Translations under genes and position numbers: made by a program
Shown: positions 34,900 through 43,140 of the stretch, piece after piece
How positions within the stretch are numbered: the stretch's first letter is position 1
Layout of the letters: each line of letters begins with the position of its first letter
The notes under the pieces: generated by a model
What the model saw: only the letters and a program-made list of their open reading frames with translations
What the model was told of the DNA's origin: nothing
The model's database searches: none
From: SpSt-539 sp964549445
Lineage (GTDB): Bacteria > Planctomycetota > Phycisphaerae > UBA1845 > UTPLA1
Length of the DNA stretch: 64,000 nt
Reading direction: 5' to 3'
NCBI GenBank assembly: GCA_964549445.1
Contig: CAZJVS010000016.1
Location: 1-64,000 of the forward strand

Positions 34900-34933
34900 G
34901 AGGGGCGTTGGTTGAGTGTGTCCAACGCCCCTC
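34900..34933. repeat. Perfect 12-bp inverted repeat with 10-base loop
   Basis: GAGGGGCGTTGG and its exact complement CCAACGCCCCTC are separated by ten bases. The following bases (AACCTTTCTCT) are only moderately T-rich, so it is at best a weak intrinsic terminator for plus-strand transcription; it could equally be a structural or recombination-related element. It lies in otherwise gene-poor sequence. Confidence 0.6.
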
Positions 34934-35125
34934 AACCTTTCTCTCGCGTACAATCGCCGATCCGCGGAATGATGTTGCCAAAGTTACTTCATTGCGTGAC
35001 CGGGCCGGCAGCGGCGCTGAGGCGGACGGGTTTGGCGACGCCCTATCCTTCGCTCTGGCGACCACCGAAAGGCCCCCGCGCACCAAGATCGCGGTCAACA
35101 AATCAATTTCTGATGATCCTGCCGA

Positions 35126-35332
35126 TCAGTCGGTCGAGGCCAATGAAGAGGACGGTACTGGTACCACAATTGAAATTCGCGCTTCCATGTCCCGGCGATC
35201 ATAGCGCCGGTAGGCGGTCAGTGGACTGCGTTGCGTATGGAGTTCACCGCTGCGATCTCGATTGCGACCGGTCCCGGCCGAGACTTCGAGCACCTCGGCT
35301 GCCTGCGATACAATCAGAAAGTTGCGACGCAT
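35126..35332 (-). pseudogene. Decayed MerR/excisionase-like HTH protein
   Basis: A 68-residue frame reading SQAAEVLEVSAGTGRNRDRS...PLTAYRRYDRRDMEARI. This follows the pattern of MerR-type or Xis-type winged HTH domains, which commonly read QAAE.LGVS..TVRNWDR.GKL...PL.GYR.Y.R.DLEA. Two usual core residues are replaced (Val to Gly and Trp to Arg in the recognition helix), and no effector domain follows. It lies 200 bp from the right tRNA-Gly fragment, where an excisionase would be expected. It is treated as a remnant; expression is doubtful. Confidence 0.45.
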
Positions 35333-35532
35333 TGCGGACGGATGCGAGGGGGTTTGAGGAGAGTTCCGGCACTCGGACCGGGTAAGAACCGACTACCGGT
35401 TTGGTGTGCGAGTACCGCGTCAGAATGCGACGAAATGCGACGCCGTGCGATGGATTGCGAAAGCTACGCTGGATCGCTAAACTGGAACCGTTGAAGGACT
35501 TCCGGCGTTTTGGCGCGTTTCCGTCGAGGTGC

Positions 35533-35574
35533 TTCCCAAGCTGGACGTCGTGGGTTCGAATCCCATCGCCCGCT
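35533..35574 (+). repeat. 3' half of tRNA-Gly(CCC): right copy of a putative att site
   Basis: The same 42-base tRNA 3' half as at 1386-1427 (anticodon loop TTCCCAA to discriminator T), in the same orientation and with 40 of 42 bases identical. No 5' half (GCGGGCG) precedes it. The T-stem pair that differs is changed on both sides, so pairing is retained. The metal-resistance genes end to its left and core-type metabolic genes begin just to its right, which is what a right island boundary should look like. Confidence 0.82.
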
Positions 35575-35673
35575 GTTGAGCGTGTGAACAGGGGATTGCG
35601 GGGTGGGTATATAGCCCCGCCGGGGGGAGCACCGTTCGATGCTTGGCGACGCCAGCTGCCGCGATCGTCAAGA

Positions 35674-37875
35674 CTATTTCAAATACAGTATTTCCCGATA
35701 CGACGGCAGCGGCCAGAGGTCCGCCGGCACGTGGTTCTCCAGGTCGTCGCCCGCTGCGCGCAGCACCTGCATGAGTGGAATGATCTGATCCCGCAGATAC
35801 TTGGCGTGCTCCAGCGGCTCGTGCGATTCCAGGTTGTCGGCCTCGGCCAGCCCTTCCAGGGTCGTCGTGAAGCGGCGCACGCGCTCCATGAATTGCTCGA
35901 GCATGGCCTGCCGCTCTTTGTGGTCGACGCCGGCGCTCCGCAGCGCGGAGACGGCCTCGGCCAAGATCGACTCTTGCGCGATGGCGGCGGGCAGAATCAT
36001 CTGGCGTCCCATCATCACCATCGTCTCCGACTCGATGAGAATCTGCTTGCAGTACCGCTCGAGATACGCCGTGACGCGGCTTTCAAGCTCCTGACGGTTG
36101 AGCACCTGGTACTTCTCGAAAAGTCGGACCGCCCGGTCCGAGGCAAACCGCGGAATCGCGGCGACACTGTCGCGAAGATGCGGCAAGCCGCGCCGCTCCG
36201 CTTCCGCGTGCCATTCGGCGGAATATCCGTCGCCATTGAATATGACGCGCTTGTGCTCTTTGATGACCTTCTGCAGCACGCCGCGGACCGCGGTCATTAG
36301 CTTGTCTTGCGACGGATTCGAACCAATCGCCGCTTCGAGCTGAGTTGCAATCTCATCCAGCGATTCGGCGACAATCGTATTCATCACCGTGTTGGGCCAG
36401 GCCGACGTTGCCGACGAGCCGACCGCGCGGAACTCAAACTTGTTGCCGGTGAACGCAAAAGGCGAAGTGCGGTTGCGGTCGCCCGAGTCGCGCGGCAACT
36501 GCGGAAGCGTGGCCGCGCCCAGGTCCATCGCGCCTCCCTTGAGGGTGCGACTCAGTTCGCCCTTCTCCAACTGCTCGACTATGTCGGTCAACATGTCGCC
36601 GAGAAAAATCGAGATAATTGCCGGCGGCGCTTCATTCGCGCCGAGCCGATGATCATTGCCGGCCGACGCAACCGAGGCTCGCAACAGGTCGGCGTTAACG
36701 TCCACCGCACGGATCACCGCGCAGAGGAACGCCAGGAACTCCATGTTCGTGTGCGTCTCTTCGCGCGGGTCGAGCAGATTCACGCCGGTGTCGGTCGACA
36801 TGGACCAGTTGTTGTGCTTGCCCGAACCGTTGATTCCCGAGAATGGCTTCTCGTGAAGGATGGCGTAGAGGCCGTAGCGCGGCGCGACCCGCTTGATCGT
36901 CTCCATCATCAGCATCTGGTGATCGCAGGCGAGATTGGACGTCTCAAAGGTCGGCGCGATTTCGAACTGGCCCGGCGCCACTTCGTTATGTCGCGTCTTG
37001 ACCGGCACGCCCATGCGGTACAACTCGCGTTCGAGTTCGGCCATGAAGGCGAGCACGCGGGGCGGAATCGACCCGAAGTAGTGGTCTTCCAATTGCTGGC
37101 CCTTGGGCGGTCGCGCGCCGAAGAGCGTACGATCGCAGGAAACCAGGTCTGGGCGCGTAAAGTAGAGATGCCGATCGATCAGGAAATACTCCTGCTCCGG
37201 CCCGACGGTCGTCAGGACCCGGCGCACCCCTTTATCCGTTCCGAAGATCCGCAACACGCGCAGGGCCTGCTTCGACAGTGCATCCATCGATCGCAGCAGC
37301 GGCGTCTTCTGGTCGAGGGCGGCGCCGGTCCACGAAACGAAGGCCGTCGGAATGCAAAGCGTGACCGTGTTGTATCCACGAACGAGGAATGCGGGACTCG
37401 TGGCGTCCCAGGCGGTGTAGCCGCGGGCTTCGAAGGTGGCGCGGAGTCCGCCCGACGGAAAGCTCGACGCGTCCGGCTCGCTCTGGCACAGACTGCTGCC
37501 GGAGAGCGCATGGATCATCTCGCCGTCCTTGCCCAGTTCGACGAGCGAGTCGTGCTTCTCGGCCGTCAGGCCGGTCAGCGGCTGGAACCAGTGGGTGTAG
37601 TGGGTCGCGCCGCGCTCGACGGCCCAGTCCTTCATTTCGGCCGCGACGATGTCCGCAACCTGAGGATCGAGCGGCTCGCCAAGTTCCACCGTGCGCATCA
37701 GGCGCTTGAAGATGTCCTTCGGAAGGCGCTGTCGGATCGTGCGCTGATTGAACACATCGCAGGCGAAGTACTTGTCGATGCGGGTGGCGTTCGCGTCCCA
37801 ATCCACTGGCGCCGGCGGAAAGCTCCATGATGTTGCCGCGGCTACGGCCGCGATTCTCGCCTCGGCTGGTTCCAT
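35674..37875 (-). CDS. glnN: Glutamine synthetase type III
   Basis: ATP-dependent ligation of ammonia to glutamate in the cytosol. At 733 residues it has the large size of GSIII rather than the ~450-470 of GSI. Family blocks seen: a GSIII-specific N-terminus (FACDVFNQRTIRQRLPKDIF), HWFQPLTG, an active-site strand VGPEQEYFLID, the metal/ATP segment NEVAPGQFEIAP, GSGKHNNWSMSTDTGVNLLDP and FRAVGSSAT. The ATG at 37875 has an AGGAG site. It is the last gene of a minus-strand set amt, STAS protein, glnN, so ammonium uptake and assimilation are together. It begins the backbone to the right of the island boundary. Confidence 0.96.
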   Translation of the reverse strand: MEPAEARIAAVAAATSWSFPPAPVDWDANATRIDKYFACDVFNQRTIRQRLPKDIFKRLMRTVELGEPLDPQVADIVAAEMKDWAVERGATHYTHWFQPLTGLTAEKHDSLVELGKDGEMIHALSGSSLCQSEPDASSFPSGGLRATFEARGYTAWDATSPAFLVRGYNTVTLCIPTAFVSWTGAALDQKTPLLRSMDALSKQALRVLRIFGTDKGVRRVLTTVGPEQEYFLIDRHLYFTRPDLVSCDRTLFGARPPKGQQLEDHYFGSIPPRVLAFMAELERELYRMGVPVKTRHNEVAPGQFEIAPTFETSNLACDHQMLMMETIKRVAPRYGLYAILHEKPFSGINGSGKHNNWSMSTDTGVNLLDPREETHTNMEFLAFLCAVIRAVDVNADLLRASVASAGNDHRLGANEAPPAIISIFLGDMLTDIVEQLEKGELSRTLKGGAMDLGAATLPQLPRDSGDRNRTSPFAFTGNKFEFRAVGSSATSAWPNTVMNTIVAESLDEIATQLEAAIGSNPSQDKLMTAVRGVLQKVIKEHKRVIFNGDGYSAEWHAEAERRGLPHLRDSVAAIPRFASDRAVRLFEKYQVLNRQELESRVTAYLERYCKQILIESETMVMMGRQMILPAAIAQESILAEAVSALRSAGVDHKERQAMLEQFMERVRRFTTTLEGLAEADNLESHEPLEHAKYLRDQIIPLMQVLRAAGDDLENHVPADLWPLPSYREILYLK

Positions 37876-38037
37876 TCTGCGTTACTCCTGGCTGGACAAT
37901 AGCCGCGGCGTTCCGTGCGGCCACGATCCGGCTGCTGCATGTTCTCGGGCTCGAATTTGCCTGCCCTGCTCGTCATCAGCAGTTTCAAGTACGAGCATTA
38001 AGTCCAAGGCGCAGTGCGCGCCCAAAGTCCTCTAATC

Positions 38038-38409
38038 TCATCCGCGGGAGGCGGCGTTCGGCGTTCCGTCGATCGCGCCTGCGACGTTATTGCACACTTC
38101 AAACAAACCTAACATCCCCGTCGTCTGTAGCACCTGGACGATCGCCGGGTGGATCCCCGCCAGCTTGAACGAGCGCTTCTCTCGTGCAAATCGGCTGCGC
38201 AGTTCAACCAGCGCGCCGAGCGTCGGGCTCGGCATGAATCGAACCTGCGCCAGATCCAGAATCAGCGGCAGACTCGAGTCGCCCAGCGAAGCGCCGGCCA
38301 TCTCGTCTCGAAACTGCTTCGTGCGCTGAAAATCAAACTCGCTGCACACGATGGTTACAATGGTGGCGCGCGGATCGCAGCTTACCTGTAACAAGGACTG
38401 ATCGTTCAT
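38038..38409 (-). CDS. STAS-domain anti-anti-sigma-factor-like protein
   Basis: A 123-residue protein; the ATG at 38409 is preceded by GGAGG. It has the SpoIIAA-like fold pattern: VTIVCSEFDFQRTKQFRDEM, then LPLILDLAQVRFMPSPTLGALVEL with the conserved Ser/Thr region at MPSPT, and FKLAGIHPAIVQVLQTTGML. Such proteins are usually phosphorylated by an anti-sigma kinase and release a sigma factor, or act in phosphorelay switches. No kinase or phosphatase partner gene is close. It sits between amt and glnN, so it may regulate or respond to nitrogen status; this is only suggested by position. Confidence 0.85.
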   Translation of the reverse strand: MNDQSLLQVSCDPRATIVTIVCSEFDFQRTKQFRDEMAGASLGDSSLPLILDLAQVRFMPSPTLGALVELRSRFAREKRSFKLAGIHPAIVQVLQTTGMLGLFEVCNNVAGAIDGTPNAASRG

Positions 38410-38508
38410 TCCGAACTCCTCCCTTTCGGATATTCTCTTCGATCGCACGCCGCGTTCGCGGGGGTTATCGTATCCGATTGCCGCCGGCCGGCCCGTACGC
38501 ATGAGCCA

Positions 38509-39790
38509 TCACGTCGCAATCAGCCGATACGACTTCTCGCCGTGAATGCTCTGATCCAACCCGGCGCGTTCCGGTTCTGCCGTCACGCGCAGTCCAATCG
38601 TGGACTGGAGAACCTGCGCAATGACGAACGTCCCGATCGCCGCAAACAACGCCACCGCCGCCAGTCCTACGGCCTGTTTGACGAGCTGGTTCACGTTTCC
38701 GTCTATTATCCCCAGCGCGGGCATAAAACAAAAGATGCCGGTCGCAATCCCGCCCCAGGCACCACCGACCCCGTGCACGCCGAACGCATCCAGCGCGTCG
38801 TCGTACACGCGGGCCCGAATCTTGAAGTGCACCGCAAAGTAGCAGATCACGCCGGCCACAAGCCCGATCAGCAGCGCCCAGCGAGGTTCGACGTAACCCG
38901 CCGCCGGCGTAATGGCGACGAGCCCGGCCAGAATCCCCGAAAACAGGCCCAGACTCGTGCAGCGTCCCGTTCGCATGAACTCGACCACGATCCACGATCC
39001 ACGATAGAGCGCCCGCCGCGGCCGCCGTTTGCGTCGTCGCGAATGCCAGCCCCGCGACCGGGCCCGCGGCCGGCGCCTCGGCGGCGATGGCGCTGCCGGC
39101 GTTGAATCCGAACCAGCCAAACCACAGGAAGCCGGCGCCCGTCACCGTGAGGATGAGATTTCCCGGCTCCATACTCTCGTTCGGCACGCTGCGCCGCCGG
39201 CCGATCATCATGGCCATGACCAGCGCCGCAACTCCGGAGGAGACGTGCACCACGGTGCCGCCGGCAAAATCGAGGACGCCGTAATTGAGCAACCATCCGC
39301 CGTCGCCCCAGACCCAATGCGCCAGCGGACAAGAGATCAGCGTCGACCACAGCAAGATGAACAGCACGTAGCTCGACAGCTTCATCCACTCCGTGACCGC
39401 GCCGGAAATCAGCGCCGGCGTGATGATCGCAAATTTGCCCTGGAACATAACGAAGACCAGCTCGGGAATGTGCTTGTCGCCGTACATCGCGTTGTACGCA
39501 TTTCCACTGAGACAGAACTTGTCCCAATCGAAGCCGATGATTTCCGCGTGGTCCGCGCCGAAGCACAGCACGTATCCGATGACGATCCACTGAACGCCCA
39601 GCACCGCCATCCCGAGGAAGCTGTGCATCATCGTCGAGAGGACGTTCTTGCGGCGAACCAGCCCGCCGTAAAACATGGCCAGACCCGGAGCAATCAGCCG
39701 AACAAGTGCGCAGCTTGTCAGCTTCCAGGCGGTGCTTCCTGCGTCGATCGTTGACGCGTCCGCGGTGGTTGGAGGGGTCAGGGCGAGCAT
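38509..39790 (-). pseudogene. amt: Ammonium transporter, frameshifted by a 7-bp tandem duplication
   Basis: Channel-type ammonium transporter of the inner membrane. The first part (from ATG 39790) reads LIAPGLAMFYGGLVRRKNVLSTM, YGVLDFAGGTVVHVSSGVAALV and GFLWFGWFGFNAGSA. At 38985-39005 three tandem copies of CCACGAT (plus strand) shift the frame; removing one copy joins it exactly to the second part in another frame, VEFMRTGRCTSLGLFSGILAG, VITPAAGYVEP-like and DAFGVHGVGGAWGG. The repaired product would be 424 residues, normal for Amt. It is either a true slippage mutation or an assembly error in a short repeat. It precedes the STAS and glnN genes. Confidence 0.85.
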
Positions 39791-40044
39791 TCAGAACGGC
39801 TTCATTCACCAAAATTCCGCATGGTAAATCGTTTCAGCTGCGCGATCATTCGAAAGCGGGCATGATAGGGAGCGGGGGGGCGTTGGCAAGTGATCGACTG
39901 TCAGAATCGAGGAAGTCGGGTCAGTTCGGACCGACGTTCGTTGGCTGGACCGCTGGAATCCAGGGGTTTTCCGATTCGGCGGGATCATCGCGGGAAGCAC
40001 TGGAGAACTCTAGCGATCGCAAATTCGTGTGGTCGTCGCTTGAA

Positions 40045-41298
40045 TCACCGCGTCGCGTGCGAGGACCGGCCGCCAGCCGCCGATCGCGCATCCGGGGGCG
40101 CCGCGGACGCGTCGCGCGATCTCAGGAGTTCGTACGTCTGAGCGGCAATCACTCCCTCTTCGTCGGTTGGAATAACCCAGACGGACGGCGTTCGGCCGGG
40201 CGGTGAGATCGAGCGTAGGTTCCGACTATTGGCCTCGCCGTTCACTTCGACGCCGAGCCAGCCAATGCCGCGGCAGATTCGCGCACGAATCTCCGGCGAG
40301 TTTTCACCGATTCCAGCCGTGAAGATCAGGGCATCCAGGCCGCCGAGCGACGCGGTCAGAGATCCGATCTCGCGCGTCGCTCGATAGACGAAATACTCAA
40401 TCGCCTCGGCCGCGAGCGGCGACTTGCTTTCAAGGAGCTCGCGAATGTCATTGCTGACGCCCGAGATGCCCAGGAGGCCGGACTGCTTGTAGAGCAGGGC
40501 TTCGATCCGGTCCGGCGACCATCCGTCGCGGAGCAGAAAGAGCAAGACGCCCGGATCGAGACTGCCGCAGCGAGTTCCCATCGGCAGGCCGTCCAGCGCC
40601 GAGAAGCCCATCGTCGTATCGATGCAGCGGCCGGCCTTCATCGCGCACATGCTCGCGCCGCTGCCGAGGTGGGCGACGATCACACGTCCGGCGGAAATCT
40701 CCGGTGCGATACGGCGGAATTGCTTCGAAATTGATTCATACGACAGGCCGTGAAATCCCCAGCGGCGTACACCGCGCTGGTAGAAGTCGTCGGGCAGGCC
40801 GAGGCGCTCCGTGACCTTGGCCCTTCCCTGGTGAAATGCCGTGTCGAAGCAGGCGACCTGCGGCAGATCCGGTCGCAATTTCGCGACAGCCCGGATGGCC
40901 GCGAGGTTGTGCGGCTGATGCAGGGGGACAAGCGGGATCAATTTCTCCAATTGCGCCAGAACGCTCTCATCGACCAGCGTCGGTTCGATGAATTTTGAAC
41001 CTCCATGGACGACGCGGTGGCCGATTGCGAGGAGTTTTTGTTTGCTGGCGAATCGATCCCGCACCCACTCTGCCAGGTGCGAAAAGGCCTCCGGATGGCC
41101 GATGCCCTTCGGCGGCCCTTCCAGAGCGCAATCCACTATTGACTGACCAGCTGAATCTTTAGCCTTGAAACGCGGTGCAGTGCCCAAACCGTCGATCTGC
41201 CCGCGCGATTCGGGACGGAGCTCCCCCGCGTCGAGCGTGTAAATTGAAAACTTGAGACTCGATGAGCCAGCGTTCAGAACGATGATTGCGCCACTCAT
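40045..41298 (-). CDS. ackA: Acetate kinase
   Basis: Cytosolic kinase interconverting acyl phosphate and ATP with acetate (or a related short acid). It is 417 residues long. Phosphate-binding loops and family motifs are present: LNAGSSSLKFSIYTLD at the start, GHRVVHGG, VACFDTAFHQ, WGFHGLSYESI, VIVAHLGSGASM, MGFSALDGLPMGTRCGSLDPG and FTAGIGENSPEIR. A 30-residue tail extends past the usual end. It is the last gene of a minus-strand run DUF3141, phosphate acyltransferase, fabI, ackA. Together with the acyltransferase it would convert acyl-CoA to the free acid with ATP gain. Confidence 0.96.
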   Translation of the reverse strand: MSGAIIVLNAGSSSLKFSIYTLDAGELRPESRGQIDGLGTAPRFKAKDSAGQSIVDCALEGPPKGIGHPEAFSHLAEWVRDRFASKQKLLAIGHRVVHGGSKFIEPTLVDESVLAQLEKLIPLVPLHQPHNLAAIRAVAKLRPDLPQVACFDTAFHQGRAKVTERLGLPDDFYQRGVRRWGFHGLSYESISKQFRRIAPEISAGRVIVAHLGSGASMCAMKAGRCIDTTMGFSALDGLPMGTRCGSLDPGVLLFLLRDGWSPDRIEALLYKQSGLLGISGVSNDIRELLESKSPLAAEAIEYFVYRATREIGSLTASLGGLDALIFTAGIGENSPEIRARICRGIGWLGVEVNGEANSRNLRSISPPGRTPSVWVIPTDEEGVIAAQTYELLRSRDASAAPPDARSAAGGRSSHATR

Positions 41299-41341
41299 TG
41301 GATTATTCCCTTGATGCGCCTTTGGCGAGGCGGCCCGCGCC

Positions 41342-42121
41342 CTATCCCATGATGCTCAGTCCGCCATCCACGTATGTCGTCGTTCCGGTGATTCGACGCG
41401 CGTAAGACGTTGCGAGGTACGCGGTGGCCATGCCGACGTCGTCGATTTCGACGAGTTCGCCGACCGGGGCGCGCGTCGCCGCTTCGTTGAGAAGCAGATC
41501 GAAGTCTCTCAGTCCGGACGCCGCGCGGGTCTTGATCGGTCCGGGCGAGATGGCGTGGACGCGGATCCCCTTCGGACCCAGTTCGAGCGCGAGGTAGCGG
41601 ACGGCCGCCTCCAGAGCAGCCTTCACCGGACCCATGACGGCGTAGTTGGGGATGACCTTGTTCGCGCCATGGTAGCTCATGGCGAAGAGCGTACCGCCAT
41701 CGGGCATCAGCGGGGCCGCGAGTCGGGCCATGCGGATGAATGAGTGGCACGATACGTCCATCGCTAGATTGAAGCCCGCCGCCGAACAATTGAGCAGTCC
41801 GGCCTGCAAATCCTCCTTTGGCGCAAACGCGATTGAATGCAGTGCAATGTCGAGCCGGCCCCATGTCCGGCGGATGCGCTCGAAGACCGCCTCCAGTTGG
41901 CCGGCCTTTTGAACGTCCAGCGGCTCGAAGATGGCCGCCTCCAATTGCCGCGCCAATGGCTCGACGTACGGCTTCGCCTTGTCATTCAGATAGGTGATGG
42001 CCAGATCGGCACCGAGCTTGCGGAACGCGCGGGCACAGCCGAACGCGATCGAGTGTTCGTTGGCGATACCGAGTATCAGCGCTTTGTGCCCCGCCAGGGG
42101 CGGAGTACGGACGTCAGACAT
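41342..42121 (-). CDS. fabI: Enoyl-[acyl-carrier-protein] reductase (NADH)
   Basis: Reduces the trans-2-enoyl thioester in the last step of fatty-acid elongation. A 259-residue short-chain dehydrogenase with FabI features: N-terminal GIANEHSIAFGCARAF nucleotide-binding region, HSIAFAPKEDLQAG, the catalytic pattern SYHGANKVIPNYAVMGPVKAAL (Tyr and Lys of FabI, six apart), and SPGPIKTRAASGL. It lies between the phosphate acyltransferase and ackA genes. FabI is frequent in this particular cluster, where it may act on enoyl-CoA from hydroxyacyl metabolism as well as on ACP thioesters. Confidence 0.93.
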   Translation of the reverse strand: MSDVRTPPLAGHKALILGIANEHSIAFGCARAFRKLGADLAITYLNDKAKPYVEPLARQLEAAIFEPLDVQKAGQLEAVFERIRRTWGRLDIALHSIAFAPKEDLQAGLLNCSAAGFNLAMDVSCHSFIRMARLAAPLMPDGGTLFAMSYHGANKVIPNYAVMGPVKAALEAAVRYLALELGPKGIRVHAISPGPIKTRAASGLRDFDLLLNEAATRAPVGELVEIDDVGMATAYLATSYARRITGTTTYVDGGLSIMG

Positions 42122-42148
42122 GGCAATTCCTCCGAAAACTTCTGACGA

Positions 42149-43129
42149 CTACGCCTTCCCGCCGCGTTTTCCGGTGCGGCGGGCATTTGCAACCAGCAGT
42201 GCCACGCCACACGAGGCCATCCGCGCGCGAACGCTGTCGGCGCGGCTCGTGAGGATGATCGGAACCCGTGCACCCAGCACCAAGCCAGCCGCGTCAGCCC
42301 GGGCCAGAAACGTCAGCAGCTTGGCGAGGATGTTCCCGGCTTCCAGATCCGGCGCGAGCAGGATGTCGGCGTCTCCCGCGACCGGCGAGTCGATCCCCTT
42401 CGTCCGTGCGGCCTCAAGATTAACGGCATTATCCATGGCGAGCGGCCCGTCGAGCACCGCGCCGGTGATCTGGCCGCGTTCGGCCATTTTGCAGAGGGCC
42501 GCAGCTTCGATGGTCGAGGGAATCTTCGTTGTGACCGTCTCAACGGCCGAGAGGATGGCCACCTTGGGTAACTCGCGACCGAGATCGTGGGCGAGGTCGA
42601 TGGCGTTCTGGACGATGTCCCGTTTTTCATCAAGCGTCGGCGCGATGTTGATCGCTGCATCCGTTATGAGCAGGGGCTTGGGATAGGTTGGAACGGCCAT
42701 GATGAACGCGTGGCTGATCCGCCGCCCGATTCGCAGGCCGCTCGTCGAGGAGACGACCGCGCTCATTAGTTCGTCGGTGTGCAGACTGCCTTTCATGAGC
42801 ACCTCGGCGCGGGCCGATCGGACCAACTCGACGGCCTTCGCGGCGGCCGCATGGCTGTCGGGCACATCTTCGATGGGATAGGCGTCGATGTTCAACCCCG
42901 CGGACTTTGCGATCTCGCGGATTTTCTGCCTCGGACCAACGAGAATCGGCTCAATCAGTTTCGCTTCGGCCGCCTCGATCGGTCCGGCCAGTGCCGTCTG
43001 CTCGCAGGGAAACGCTACGGCCGTTACCGCGGGGTTCAGCGGCTTGCAGCGTCGGAGCAGATTCTCATAGGCGTCGTGCCGTTGTTCGCTCGACTTTCTC
43101 ACGGTGGCTGTTGTGCTCATGACTGGCAC
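42149..43129 (-). CDS. Phosphate acetyl/butyryltransferase-like protein
   Basis: A 326-residue member of the phosphate acyltransferase family, transferring an acyl group between CoA and phosphate. Motifs: IEPILVGPRQKIREIA early, AEVLMKGSLHTDELMSAVV, RRISHAFIMAVPTYPKPLLITDAAINI, and ITGAVLDGPLAMDNAV with DADILLAPDLEAGNILAK late. It lacks the enoyl-CoA hydratase part found fused to this domain in some homologues. The ATG at 43129 is used; an ATG three codons later is an alternative. The product pairs with the kinase at 40045 and is probably specific for a short acyl such as acetyl, propionyl or butyryl; the exact substrate cannot be told. Confidence 0.88.
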   Translation of the reverse strand: MPVMSTTATVRKSSEQRHDAYENLLRRCKPLNPAVTAVAFPCEQTALAGPIEAAEAKLIEPILVGPRQKIREIAKSAGLNIDAYPIEDVPDSHAAAAKAVELVRSARAEVLMKGSLHTDELMSAVVSSTSGLRIGRRISHAFIMAVPTYPKPLLITDAAINIAPTLDEKRDIVQNAIDLAHDLGRELPKVAILSAVETVTTKIPSTIEAAALCKMAERGQITGAVLDGPLAMDNAVNLEAARTKGIDSPVAGDADILLAPDLEAGNILAKLLTFLARADAAGLVLGARVPIILTSRADSVRARMASCGVALLVANARRTGKRGGKA

Positions 43130-43140
43130 CTTTCATTCGG

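Larger units (their letters stand above)
34046..35532. other. Degraded non-coding stretch at the right end of the island
   Basis: Nearly 1.5 kb without a convincing intact gene. Recognisable pieces are a perfect 12-bp hairpin at 34900-34933, a decayed MerR/excisionase-like HTH frame on the minus strand at 35126-35332, and the approach to the tRNA-Gly fragment. Other open frames are short, Arg-rich and unconvincing on both strands. The stretch probably holds remains of the mobility genes of the island. Confidence 0.5.

Noticed and set aside
35477..35671. Minus-strand frame containing a MGFEPTTSSLGS-like stretch
   Set aside because: It is the antisense of the tRNA-Gly 3' fragment; such frames are a well-known artefact of tRNA T-arm sequence and not a protein.
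36307..37830. 507-codon plus-strand frame opposite glnN
   Set aside because: Antisense shadow; Arg-rich and without any domain, while glnN motifs are complete.
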